DNA from: Polytrichum commune
Taxonomy: Eukaryota > Streptophyta > Polytrichopsida > Polytrichales > Polytrichaceae
Direction of reading: 5' to 3'
Assembly: GCA_950295325.1 (NCBI GenBank)
Contig: OX485804.1
Span: 55,366,001 to 55,430,000 of the forward strand
DNA length: 64,000 nucleotides
The translations under genes were made by a program, and so were the position numbers. The notes beneath the pieces were generated by a model. It was given only the letters and a program-made list of their open reading frames with translations. It did not search any database and had not been told where the DNA came from. This document shows positions 11,973 through 29,000 of this stretch, piece after piece (positions within the stretch are counted from its first letter, which is position 1; every line of letters begins with the position of its first letter).

Positions 11973-14251
11973 TGTAGCACCTATAAACATACATTAACAA
12001 AGAACACAAAAACCAAGGATTAAGGTGGGCCCAATCCAAAGTCGCATACATAGATAAATGGACATCCAACGACCAAATCAACTCCAAACTCTCCAATCAA
12101 TTTTGGAAAGACCCCGGAATAACAGGCACCCAAATTACACAAACTCTCAAATTCCAATACGCTCAATACATGGGTAACCACTGTAAAAATAAATTCTGGC
12201 CCAATTTATACCCAAACTATACATTATGCCCTAGCAATGCCTTAGACATATGGCCACATCTACTTTCTACATGCTCAAACCAACACTTAAAGGGACTACG
12301 TATAGCACGACATAATAAAGCGGTCCACCAAATCGTACATACATTACAATCAAGCAAACACACAAGATGTTATACCCTTATAAATGCAGGTAACCAAAAC
12401 CTCAGACCACAAGACAACACAGTCCCACCATGGCTACTCCAATGTACATGCCACACCATACCATGCACATGTCTAGCCAAACTTATTAGACTAGACATAC
12501 TATGCATACTAGGTGCCCCCTCCGAACCCCCCCCCCCCCAATGGCCAACCCCACCAAACGTCATACAATTCATTGAATTCACATACTATCACGACAAATT
12601 CCCAAACAATGCACACAATGAAAAAACTACAAAATACAACCCACTCATCCAAACACTCAGAACGATCGGGTGACAAGTAAACCCTCTCATCACTATCACA
12701 TCCGACGTTAGAGGGGCCATCCACGATCAACCAATTAAAGACCTAGAAAATCTCTAAATCCCTAAAAGAGAAATCAATACACTTATGAAACACCTACACC
12801 AAATTGCCATTAAATACCTCACATACTTGATATTAAACAAACACGGGGGGGGGGGGGGTCACACCCCCTTACATTTTGTAACCACGTGCGATAATGGGGT
12901 ATTTAATGGGGGGGTATTTATGCACCTCTCGGTATTTTTTCCCTCCCTATTTGTAGATGTAAAGTTACTTTGACATATTTTTAAGCACCCTATGTTTATT
13001 TGTAAATTTTTAGAGAGACCAATTTTTGGCATCATATTTTTTTTATAAATCATACAAGTACCAAATAATGAACGGAATACTATAGCATTGCAAAATCAAC
13101 TATGTGAGCAACAAACGTTCCACACCATCCATCTTATCATTTAATCAATTTCAATTAGTTATACCAATGCTAAAGCATTCAAAATGCTATTCAAAACACA
13201 ACCAATAACACTTGGAATTTAGTTAAAAGATTACCAATGAACATGAAGATAACAAAATGTACAAGCTAACATAGACAAGTTGTAAACACGGATAGAACAA
13301 AACAAGAATTATAAGCAATTGTCATAAGACATGAAATTTTGCATAATTATCTACTCCAAAACAAAAGATTGCATTCAATTGAAAAAACCAAATACAAAAA
13401 TTGAAAACATTTACTTTAATTGTGTTCACAAACACATTCAACCTTGTACCAAATATTTACAATGTGAAGGGTTAGAATATAACTATGCACCCTCCGATAC
13501 ATGTCAAGGTACATATCGATATCCTCTACAATGTCATGATAAGACAAAATGTTTTGGAGAGATTTAACACCAATGATGATTATTGGCATGAGGCGGGCAA
13601 CCTTCGAAGTCTCCAACCACTCCATCACGTATCCTCCAAGGCAAAGCGCAATCCTCCGAGTCTACCATGGTGAGGTGCCAAATGTTGTAGCGCATCATCG
13701 ATCATCTACAAAAGGTTGTTGTAGCAAAAAAACAATGAATAGAATGTTGGCATATTAGACACTACTAGCAAGACAAGTAAAACTAATAACAAAAATTTAT
13801 GAAGAACGAACTACATTCCAATCTTAATTCTCATAATTTCATGGCTTGAAAACTAGGTTTTTTGAGTTAGAGAATTGAACATGTTTATTTAGAAATCTAT
13901 ACAAGACCAAACAACAAGAAAATGTGCAAATTCAAGGTTTAGGAAAGCATAATACCTAGCTTCCTCCGAAATTGAATTGAAAATCAACTCATCATCTTCA
14001 TGCATTTTAAAAGTTTAGTACATGTTTATCACTTCAACCATCCAATGCTCATTGATAAACGACGTCTTTGAATGAAGCAAGAGAATTTCATAGATTAAAT
14101 AACACCTACTAACTTAGAAAAAAAATTCCATAACAATCATGCATGATTTGTACACTAGAAAGAACATTAGTCATTTTGTGATATGGATATGGAGTAACAA
14201 ACAATATCTTACATCACTATTAATTTCATGTTGACTTTTCAACAAATTTAT

Positions 14252-14962
14252 TCAAGGAGTTCCCATCAACCGATCAAGCTCAAAGACATCCCTCTCTACA
14301 TCAAATGACATAGTCACTATGCAAATTATGCTATCTACATCAATCCAAATAGAATCTGAGTGGTCATATTTGAATTTAAAGTGTCCGGGGACTTTTCTAA
14401 AATAATTAAGATAGACCATAAAACTAAATCCGACAATATTTGTTTTTTTACCTTTGTTTACCTCCCGATTAAGAAGATCAATAGGATGCCTGCAACTTCC
14501 CCACCTTGTACCTACCTTTCGTCTCATTTTTTGAACTCGTCCTATACACCATGTGCCCCGGTCAACTCCATTGAGGACACATGTAGGTTGCAGATTTTTG
14601 GAAGGATTTCCCCTAGTCCTCCTAACAGCTGATTTAACTATAGATGAGATAGTTGTCGTACCTCCTTGCATAAAATACACTCCACAATCCATCCCAAGAC
14701 CCAACAACATTTTTTCTGTAGAAGATGAGGCATTGATGTAATCACCAACATTATTAAAATAGATTGAATTTTTCACTTTAGTTAGTCTATCCTTAGACAA
14801 AAAAGGATTAACATTCAATTGTAATACTAAAGTGGACTTATAAATATTATGACCATCATATTCAACAAAAGGTATTACCTTATCTATGGAAAGTGCAGTG
14901 CTAACTTGAGGCTCCTCCAAGTTCAACATCTCCGACATCTCCCCTTCACACTTCACCAACAC
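14252..14962 (-). CDS. Hypothetical protein, 236 codons, possibly transposon-derived
   Basis: This is an uninterrupted frame in otherwise AT-rich, gene-poor DNA. I do not recognise the product. Visible features are a basic central part with CIGRVQKMRRKVGTRWGSCR, a GLGMDCGVYFMQGG segment and an aromatic-rich C-terminus (FSFMVYLNYFRKVPGHFKFKYD). There are no obvious signal peptide, membrane segments or catalytic motifs. Its surroundings contain only repeats, so it may be part of a transposon or the last exon of an unrecognised gene. The start is uncertain, because the frame may extend across an intron upstream of 14962. Confidence that it is a real protein is low. Confidence 0.3.
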   Translation of the reverse strand: MLVKCEGEMSEMLNLEEPQVSTALSIDKVIPFVEYDGHNIYKSTLVLQLNVNPFLSKDRLTKVKNSIYFNNVGDYINASSSTEKMLLGLGMDCGVYFMQGGTTTISSIVKSAVRRTRGNPSKNLQPTCVLNGVDRGTWCIGRVQKMRRKVGTRWGSCRHPIDLLNREVNKGKKTNIVGFSFMVYLNYFRKVPGHFKFKYDHSDSIWIDVDSIICIVTMSFDVERDVFELDRLMGTP

Positions 14963-15533
14963 AAGACCTACTACCCAAACGCTTCACCGCCTTCACGCCA
15001 CTATGCTTGTCCAAACCCTAAGCCAACCCAAGGGCCGTTGAGAAGTCACAATGTTCCTTCCCCCCAAAAAATCCACAACATTTTCCCTCCATACTAACAC
15101 TTTTCATTCAAATTTGGACAGAATTTACACAATTCTTCATCCAAGTAGTCAAACCCATAATTATTCTATTGATTCTACTACACACATTTGGGGGGATCCA
15201 ATATCTATAATCCCATTTTTTTTCTACTGATTACTAAAATGGAGGAATTATTCACTGCCCTATTTTATATATAATCATGTATGGGACATATTTCCAAAGC
15301 TATGGTAGATCTAACGAAGTTATAAATTTTACCCTCAACGAATTAAATTGACCCTATTTTTTATCTCACGTGGTTTCTAAAATTCCGATAGTCACCCCCC
15401 CCGTGTAAACAAACAAAAATTAGACAACAAACAACCCCCCGTTGATCCCCCCTAGAGACTAGGGGTAGTGCTCCCGTGAAAACTAAAGGAGCCCACGGTG
15501 CCCACCTCTCGAGAGGAAGGAAGTACCCTTACG

Positions 15534-15611
15534 GTGACGCTTGGTCAAACACGAACACGGTAGAGAGGAACGGGCTCCCATTCATGTTAGTGCAAAAGAA
15601 ACCTTGACGTT
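15534..15611 (-). repeat. Second copy of the dispersed 77-bp repeat
   Basis: This is the reverse complement of 11896-11972, with scattered substitutions. It lies outside any LINE sequence, so the repeat is an independent family rather than part of the LINE. Confidence 0.65.
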
Positions 15612-15888
15612 ACTTTTATTTTATTTTATTATGTCCCATGTCAAAGGGCATTTTTCCACAGTCACACTTCCATCCGACTAGTAAGACTGCATTTTAAAAA
15701 CCTTTGGGCTCCTAACTAGGTGTAAACTGAACATGGACCAAGAGATGTGACCATGCACCAAAAACGGATGTGTTGATTTTTTAAATATATGTCAAAAAGG
15801 GCAATTTTTGGATTTTTCTTCATGTTTGACCTTCTCCTCTTCTTCCTCCCTTCTTTCCCCATAACTATGGAATGGTTTGGACACGTAT

Positions 15889-15917
15889 GTGTGTGTGTGT
15901 GTGTGTGTATATATATG
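15889..15917. repeat. (GT)n(AT)n microsatellite
   Basis: A tgtgtg tract runs directly into tatata. Similar (CA)n tracts occur at about 1351-1369 and 8901-8925. Confidence 0.9.
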
Positions 15918-17383
15918 ACATTTCTTTCCCATGGTCCCCTAATATTTTCAAGGAGAGAGCCTCTCTTTTGCCTCTCCCACTGCAAAACCCTTTGGACCAT
16001 GATGCAAACAACCCCTCAAATGTCACCATGTATTACTCACCTATCCAATTAAGCGATAATATTGTTGATTAGGAGCCAAAAAAAATGTCCGATTAAAGAA
16101 GCTAACTGAAATAGCCTCATATACCTTATTCCCTCTATCATTTCTAGGTAGGAGAAAAAACATGGAACGTTTTATAAAGATGAGGAGTTTGACTTACAAG
16201 GAAAGCAGGTGGAAGCATATAGTGTGCATTGTCATCCACTCTCCGCTTTAAATTCCCAAATAGTGACCCACTCTATGCGAGCGGGTTGGGTTGAGCATAG
16301 GGGAAGATATGGCACTCAAATGGTTATGTTTGACAACGTATAGACCTGGCCTTGATTTTGTTTGTTGGTATAGGACACTTCACATTGCGTAATATGCCTA
16401 TGGGCATTCCAATTTCCCATAACTCTTGCTCAATCAAACTGTGGATGAAATTAAGGCTAGGTCTTTATGTGAAGTGAGATCCTCGAGAGAGAGCATCATC
16501 ATAATTAGGCCCTTGTTCGGGCTCCTGTCTTAGGGGGTCCTTATATTTGACTATGCCTTGTCTCTCGGGCCTCACCTATTACTTAACTCCTTGCAGGGTT
16601 GCTTACCTACAATAGAGGTGCCTATTCCTGATCATGACCCCTTAGGCAATCTATAGGATGCTGAAATTTCCATCAAGTTGGGACTAAATTTTGATCACGT
16701 TGAAACCAATAGTGCCATGATACATGTCCTAGTCTTGAGTGCTATAGTGAGGACGAATGAGCGGTTATGGCAGACTCTAGACATTGATAATATGTTCGGG
16801 CCAACTTTTGGCTTAAAAAATTCACAGTATTTTTGTGTTAAGGAATAAAATTACCAATTTTTTTGCAATCCTCTTGATTTCTATCTCCTACATAGATAAA
16901 ATTTGCACTGCCTTATACTTCTCTAGATCTAGCGCAAAATCTCTTCAATGATCGGTTATGAGTGCCTCTACTCTAATACCTTCATGTAATGTCAAGTGAG
17001 TAGAGGCCTTAAGTTAAGTCGTTAAGACTCACGTTAGGCTAGCTAGCATGTTATGTGCTGACTCTTGACTATTAGGCTAGGATGATGATGTCGGATGGTC
17101 AGCCAAGGAGTGACGCCAGCCTTGGACGGCCCAGATGCTACTAGCCCGGCTATCCATCTCGCTTTGAATTCCCAAGGCCCAGCTTGCCTCTCACCTGATC
17201 GCCCATCCAATCAATCATCGCACTCCTCCTCGTCGCCCAATTTGTGGCCTGCATCATCATCGTTGTTGCTGCAATTGCTGCAGTATCGAGGTGTTGCAGC
17301 ACTTCAGTCGGAAGAACGATTCGTAGGGGGGTGGGGATCGAGAGAGGGAGGGGAGTTGCGTAGAGTCAGTTAACTCAGTAGCT

Positions 17384-22630
<5,247 letters not shown>

Positions 22631-22692
22631 TAGGTGTAGATGTAATCTGGTATCAGAAATTAAATTAGAGAGTAGGCAGGTAGTTCTTGTTT

Positions 22693-22698
22693 AATAAA
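22693..22698 (+). terminator. Probable polyadenylation signal of RPI
   Basis: AATAAA lies 63 nt after the RPI stop codon, in the interval shared with the convergently transcribed CEP131-like gene. Confidence 0.55.
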
Positions 22699-23049
22699 GA
22701 TCTTCCAACATATTACATGGCATCTGCTATTACATTTTGCAAGTATTTTCATCAATAACCACCTTCTAAAGCTTCTTCTTTCCTCTAGGCGACTGTCTTG
22801 AATGTTCTCTCTTCAATAGCAGGTGTTTGTAGGTATTCACCACAACCAAGAACATTGTACCAGAGGACTTGAAGTTTGTGAACTGTATTCTGTTTACAGA
22901 GACCTGATTCAAATTAGGTATCAGTAAGGTTCTCAGGGTTCTAGACTATTGCTGGATTGAAAATTGCGTTATCTTATATTTTTTTTCTTTCTTCTCAATC
23001 CGGCTCTTCATGCTGGGGGCCCATTCTCATTGGTTCTCCCGTAGTGTGA

Positions 23050-26000
23050 CTATTCTGAGATGAGTGCATTGTGTTCTTCCTGTAGCAGTGACTCTGTGGA
23101 CTGGATCTGCTTGTGGGCTGCAAAAAGCTGCTCTTGCAAGGTTGCTATGATGATGTCTTTTTTCACTAATGCTTGTTTCACGCGTGTCTCTATTTCTCCC
23201 AGCTCCTTGACCTGAACCACAAAAACAGTCTTCAAATATCCGCAATGCGTGAGAGGAGAAAACTTTAAACCCTAATTCTTCACACTTTGCATGAAATGTA
23301 TGCAGATTAATTAAAGTTCATGTTGGAATTTCTGTTTAGTTTACTCTATGACACAGAAGCTGCACTCACAGCTTGAAGTGAATCCTGTTTTCGGTCTACC
23401 AGAGATGTACATCAAGCTATTATAGTAGTACTATTATTCTGCTTGTCATGAAGGGCTGCTTGGTCAATTTGTATGGTGCTCTCATCAAGCTCACTGGTTT
23501 TATTACATTCCTGTAGAAGCCATCAAAGTTTTTCTCTGAATCAGGTTGTGACTCTTGTCTGACATTTGGATCGCTTTCAAGCCTTGAGGATCACATCATG
23601 CAACTCAATAGGAAAACAAGACTGTTAGTGTCAGGAGGAGTAATCCACACCATAATATTTTGTGTGCATAGAAGAACCTTGCGAGTGCGCATCTCATCAG
23701 CTTGTGTGTTACGTTGCCGTAACTCCAACAATGCTTCTTGTAAATTTTTTCGCTCCTCATCAAGTTTCGCCTCACAGCGATCTTCTTGCATCTTAAGTTC
23801 ACTTTCATGTCGTGAGATCTGTGACACATTGAATGAAGCTCTTGGTACTCAAAAAGAAAGTACAACAGGTTGTACAAATCAACTTGTACAAATAAGGTTG
23901 TGTTGCTATGCATTATGAGTCTTATCATGCCCTTGAATGTCATCCAATCAGCATGACAGGGTGTAAGGACTGCTGGCCTTTTTATTATTTCGGATGTAAC
24001 CTTTTACATCTCCTGAAATGTTTGTTAGCATAGTGCAATACTCTTGCCCTAACCACACACAGGTTCCGGTCTGGCTGATGCCCAAGCCTAAGCAAGTTTG
24101 GTGGGCCATGGTCAAGAATATGAGCCCATACATGTCTAACCTAAGATGGCAGAGCATTATCACATGTTGGTCCCTTGTTTTTTAGTTCGATTTTCAAGTT
24201 CAGTCCTGAACTTGACCTTGTAAAATTTCAAGGCTGATGTCTACAAGTTTAATGTCGGGATTGAGCTTGCAAATCAATCCAACAAAAGGAGTTATAAAAG
24301 CTCTACCATCTTAGGGACATGCAAGGGTTAGTTTCCACGTAGGCCGTTTGCCCACCAGATTCTAGTGGGCGACAGCCTATATGGAAACTAACCCTTGCAT
24401 GCCCAAATCGTGTTTCGCTGCTTTTATACTAACCAATAACTATAGAATGATGTAGTGTGGTGTCATCCAAGTCAGCATGGCCGAGTGGTCTAAGGCGCCA
24501 GACTCAAGTTCTGGTCTTCGTAAGGGGGCGTGGGTTCGAACCCCACTGCTGACAGAACGTCCGATTGCGGACGTTGGAGTGACGTTTTGGTTTCTCTGCC
24601 ACATGTGGTTGTCCAACTCTCACAATAGCTTGATCATAGTGCCGACTTCAACAGTATTGTTTGGTTGCTCTTTTTCTCGTTGCTGATATGTGGTTAATCT
24701 TCACGTGTTTTCTGTTTTGGGTGTTCTGGAGAAAATTGGGTAGCTAGGTGGCCTGCTAGAGTGCACTGTTTCTGAGCTGGGTCATAGAACCGATCAACGC
24801 ATAAGAAGTTGATGGACAGCGAAAATTGCAGTGAGTTGAGCGTGCATATTTTTCAAATTATATCACAGGAGTGTTAGGGGAGCATGAATGTTACTCCTGA
24901 GCCGGTGTTGTCAAGTGAGGCATGGAACCTGGTTGTGAAGTGTTTGGATGAGATGAGTTTGGCTTTGGAGATCTTTGTGCAATAACTCAATTTTCTTCGA
25001 TGAGTTCTCAAGCGCCGATTCTGCTCTCGTTTTCCCCTGCAACGATTTATGTTCCAATGCAAATAGAATTTTTTTAGGCAATGCGGATAACCTTAGAATG
25101 ATAATATTGGGGATACAAACCTCTTCATTGAATCTTGGTAGATGAAGAAGGCATTGTATTGGAAGATAAGCAAGAATGAGGTGTTTACTAATGAATGATT
25201 GCCACTTGACTATGCTCGGCATTCACGCATTTACTCAAGGACCTTGATTCTTGAGATTTTCTTTCTTTCTTGAAGCTAAAATAGAAAGAGCGTGCTTACA
25301 CATGCTTAAGAATGCTGTGATTAAACAAGACGACAAAGGTGACTTACCAGGAGGGCAGTATTACTGAGGTCAGTGATGCTCGACTTGCACACTCTTAACT
25401 TCTTTTCAAGCTCAACCTTCTCTTCAAGTAGTGAATCTACTTTGACTGCCATTTCCTTCCTGTGTTGTGCCATCCACTCCTCCTTCTCAGTCTCAAGTCT
25501 TTCAATAACAACCTCGATCTGTTCATCTCGTTCTTTTGTCAACCTGACATGGCACCACAGGTACGATGCATTCACCAGGCACGTCTTCGAGATTTACTGA
25601 ATTGCCTACTTCCTATTCACATCCTAATACGCTGAGTAATGACAGACAATGAACACTTTTTATTCGTTCTGTTGTTGCTGTCTCATATCCACTCTAATGC
25701 AAATTACTGTCTCATTGTCTGGTAACAAACAACACAGAACAGCTTTGGTAGAGTTTTGGCCTTCCTTTTCTTAGCAGTGGAAGTTAATGTCCACACCAGT
25801 GTTGTGTAGGTACCAATATATTTGGTACCATCCGGGTCTGGATAATGAGATATTTCCATTTCTTGATCCCATTCCGGTACGGGCATTTCGAGAAGAATAA
25901 TATTTCTCATATTGGCCGGGTCTATGTACCATGGAATGAGCTCGATACTTTGATCAAATTACACACATCAATATGGTATGCACTCGATTATTCAGTTCGG

Positions 26001-29000
26001 TATAAAATTTTGATGGTAAATGGATATCAATCTTCGCATGGTAATGCAATTCTTGATACTAGGTAGGAATAATCTCAAACACTATAGCACCATACCCAGG
26101 TGAGCCCTATATATCTGCACGACTCTGGTCCATATCCATTGTGAAAATGTGGGTCGCGAAGTTTTGGCATCTGTGATCTTATGGTGTTCAAATTCCAAGA
26201 TGTGGGTTAGCATCAGGCAGGGCCATGGTGAAAGTAGGGAGTACTTGTCACGAAGCTCTTTCTCTCTTTCATTCAGCCCTTCGGTGACACGGTCCTCAAT
26301 TTGTTGCTGCCAAATGCGATATGTTGCCGTTACTTGCACCTGGAGCTGCTCTAATTCCTGGTCCTTCTTTATCACCACTTCCTCCATTTTCTTTTCCATC
26401 TGTTTCTTCAGTGCCTCCTCTCTGCATTATCCAGCCATGACACCTTAGTCCAGTCCTATTCCATTCACACAGTAGCCGTCCATTGGAAAGTTTGAAAGCG
26501 TCGGAGCATAACACTCTCTGTAGGATGATGAGTGAGAGAGAGAGACATATATAGATGAACTGCAACCATATGTTTGGTAGGCCAATATTGTAGTTTAATG
26601 TGATTGAGTTAATGTGAAATCACCGTTGATGAAATATGAATTTCAAGGTTTGTGATGGAATAAAGACCTTTCGGCAGCCTCCTTTTGGAAACAAAATCTT
26701 AAAACTGCGATCCTACGTTTGGTAGAAATCAATATTGTGTTTTAATTTGATTAGATTCACATGTGAAATCGGTGTTATGATATATTAATTTCCAGGTTTA
26801 TGACCGAATAAAGACCTTTCGGCAGCCTCCTTCTGGAGACGCGCAAGCAGGTCCTGAGAGTACTGCTTATCCTCTCGGCGGGCGGCCTCCGAGCGTTCGA
26901 GTTGGGATGTGATCTCACTTGTTACGCGCAAACGCTGCTCACTGGCTTGCTCCTCAAACCTGCCAGTTATAAATAGAGATGGAATGGAATGTTTAGAAAT
27001 TCATAGATCATTTTATCAGCGGGGTATTCGAATTGCTTAACCTCATCCCACGAAACCTGACGGTGGTCTTTTGGATCCAAGAGACGCGTAGTGTATTTTT
27101 TCTAAATTCTGAGATACAGAGCTATTCGTTACAATTGTTTTTGAGGAATCACTGTATGAATGTGCTGTACTGGTGCAAAAACATCGAACTCAGTGCACTG
27201 AAGATTAAAGCCATCCAGGACAGAAACAATGATTCGATCACAAGCTGTAAAGTGGGGTGCACATTGCATTAATATTGCAGTGCAAGAAATCTAGAGCGAG
27301 TCTGTTAACCTCTTAGCCAAGTTCGAGATGCGAGAGCTTGCGGCGAGACGCTCCTTGTCCAGCATCTCGTCTGTCTCCTGTTCTCAAGGTTTACACAATC
27401 ACCGAATGGATGAGTGTGAGAGTGGCTGATGAGATAATTAGGTTTTAAAAAATATACGACATAAAACTTGGTTCAAATGGCAGTATACAGATTTCAAACT
27501 TAAACAATTTGAATAGGAGGAAAGGAGCAACCAGCTGGAGCCGGTCACGCAAGTCGCACAATTGACGTCGATGCTCCAGGTGCTGGGCTTCTAGCTGGCT
27601 CTGTAAGTAATCTGCATGTGTAGCCTCTAGCTTCGCCATTTCTTGCCTATGCTTCTGCCAGCCAGTTCCACGATCTAGTCATGGTTGCTTCTTCTAAATA
27701 CTTTACGAGACCGTGTATCAATTGCATCACCGACCAAGCTAGCTTCATGGAGGAACGCAAGGAAAAACTACTACTTAATTGGGGTGTATTTAAACTGAGG
27801 TGGCTTCAGGGTGCCATTCCTTTTCTTAAGTGTGTATTTAGCATCAACCTCATTCTACAATGACCATGATGTGATGTGATGTGATGAAGTAGGAGACGGA
27901 CTCTGGAATGCAGGGTTAAAAGGAGGGCCTTCTATGAGGAATACATCATTGATGGTATCAAGGTGGGGCTCAAGACCCCGGAGTGCAGTCTCCTTCATTT
28001 CCTTCATCTTCTTCTCCTTCCACACCTTCTGCCTCTCTCTTTCTCCCACGGCCCATATTTCTTTTGCCTGCATTGACATGGAAGCCATCACTGGCATTTT
28101 GACCATAATCTGAGCAAGAGCCACACAATGCAGGGCACAGCCTCTAGAGAGAAGACTATACACCATAGAGGCTGGAGACTGCGAGGTGGACTGAAGCTTG
28201 AACTTTTCTGGCAATTACTTATGTAATTTAATCGCACTCGAGAGAGTCAATTCAACAAACCTGCATGTAGTCAATACCTTCTTCATCTCGCGTTGCCATT
28301 CCGCAGACAGTTGTTTCTCCTTCTCATCAAACTGCAAGGGTGACCATGTACATGTCATAAGTCAAAGAACTACTGTGTCCTAATCTTTTCTTGATATTTG
28401 TTTTGTTTTTGTCCCTTAGTCTCACAAAACATTTTACCTGCTCAGATCTCTTCTTTATGATATTGACAATCCAATTTCCAGTGCCGAAGCTTTTCAGAGA
28501 AGACAGGTAAGCTAGGCTGTCACACTTGGGGGTGGGATATAACCTTGGTTTCTGCAGCAGCAAGAATTCCAGCAAGGTTGCAACACTTCTCGGAGATTTT
28601 CTCCTTCTCCTTCAGCATCTTCTCGTTCAATGACAGATGGTGCTTGATAACATTCTTATACTCTGCCGCTTGGTTTTCTAGCTCCTTGTGATACTTCTCT
28701 CTTTCTCTGCAGAGTCACCGAGCAGGATGCAATGGTGATCAAGAAATAGCAAGCTTTGAAACAACCACGAGGAATTGGCAGCCAGCTTGAGATTACTTGC
28801 TTACCATAGTGCAAGCTTCTATAATTGCTACGTGTGTTACTTACCTGTTGGAGATTGTACAAAGCCCTAAACAGAGTGATGCTTGTAAGTCAAGCTTTAG
28901 TTCAACGGCCATTTAACCTATAGTTCCACTAACAATCTCGACTGAAGTGATTTGCTTAATGGTCCTTGCCAGACTTTTGAAGGAAGAAAGCACAGACAGT

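Larger units (their letters stand above)
6380..12842 (+). mobile_element. Degenerate RNase-H-bearing LINE copy, RT core deleted
   Basis: This is a diverged plus-strand relative of the large LINE at 34950-59218. Frames are broken by many stops and indels, but collinear similarity is visible. The end of ORF1 lies at about 6500-6585 (NWTGSIKVHLQHPQRD vs NWAGFIKLHLQNPMRD) and the second ORF at about 6585-7454 (FTFLTLTTEETQ; YTEWLHKSTYILG). A 2A-type motif is at 8282-8308, the APE endonuclease at about 8937-9560 (VTWNTGHIS, LLQETKL), the inter-domain region at about 10100-11000 and RNase H at about 11366-11790 (YIDGSF, AHTGIIGNE). The C-terminal region ends at about 12842. The RT core (DFKNAF to YADD) is absent: endonuclease-side sequence joins post-RT sequence near 9850-10100. 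The composition is strongly AC-rich on the coding strand. The element is not functional. The exact 5' end is uncertain. Confidence 0.8.
12843..17383. other. Intergenic region between LINE copy and RPI
   Basis: The stretch opens with a G homopolymer (about 12845-12858) at the LINE copy's 3' end. It is AT-rich, with many short open frames that I cannot link to genes. It contains one longer ORF (14252-14962), the second copy of a dispersed repeat (15534-15611) and a (GT)n(AT)n microsatellite at about 15889-15917. About 17095-17383 is the probable promoter and 5' leader of the RPI gene. It is GC-richer, with ttgctgcaattgctgcag-like repeats. Confidence 0.5.

Noticed and set aside
8880-12860. C and G homopolymers as regulatory quadruplexes
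   Set aside because: They lie in degenerate LINE sequence without a promoter and fit slippage in AC-rich DNA.
17095-17373. 92-codon open frame just upstream of RPI
   Set aside because: It is of low complexity, ends just before the RPI start codon and has no recognisable domain. It is probably promoter and leader.
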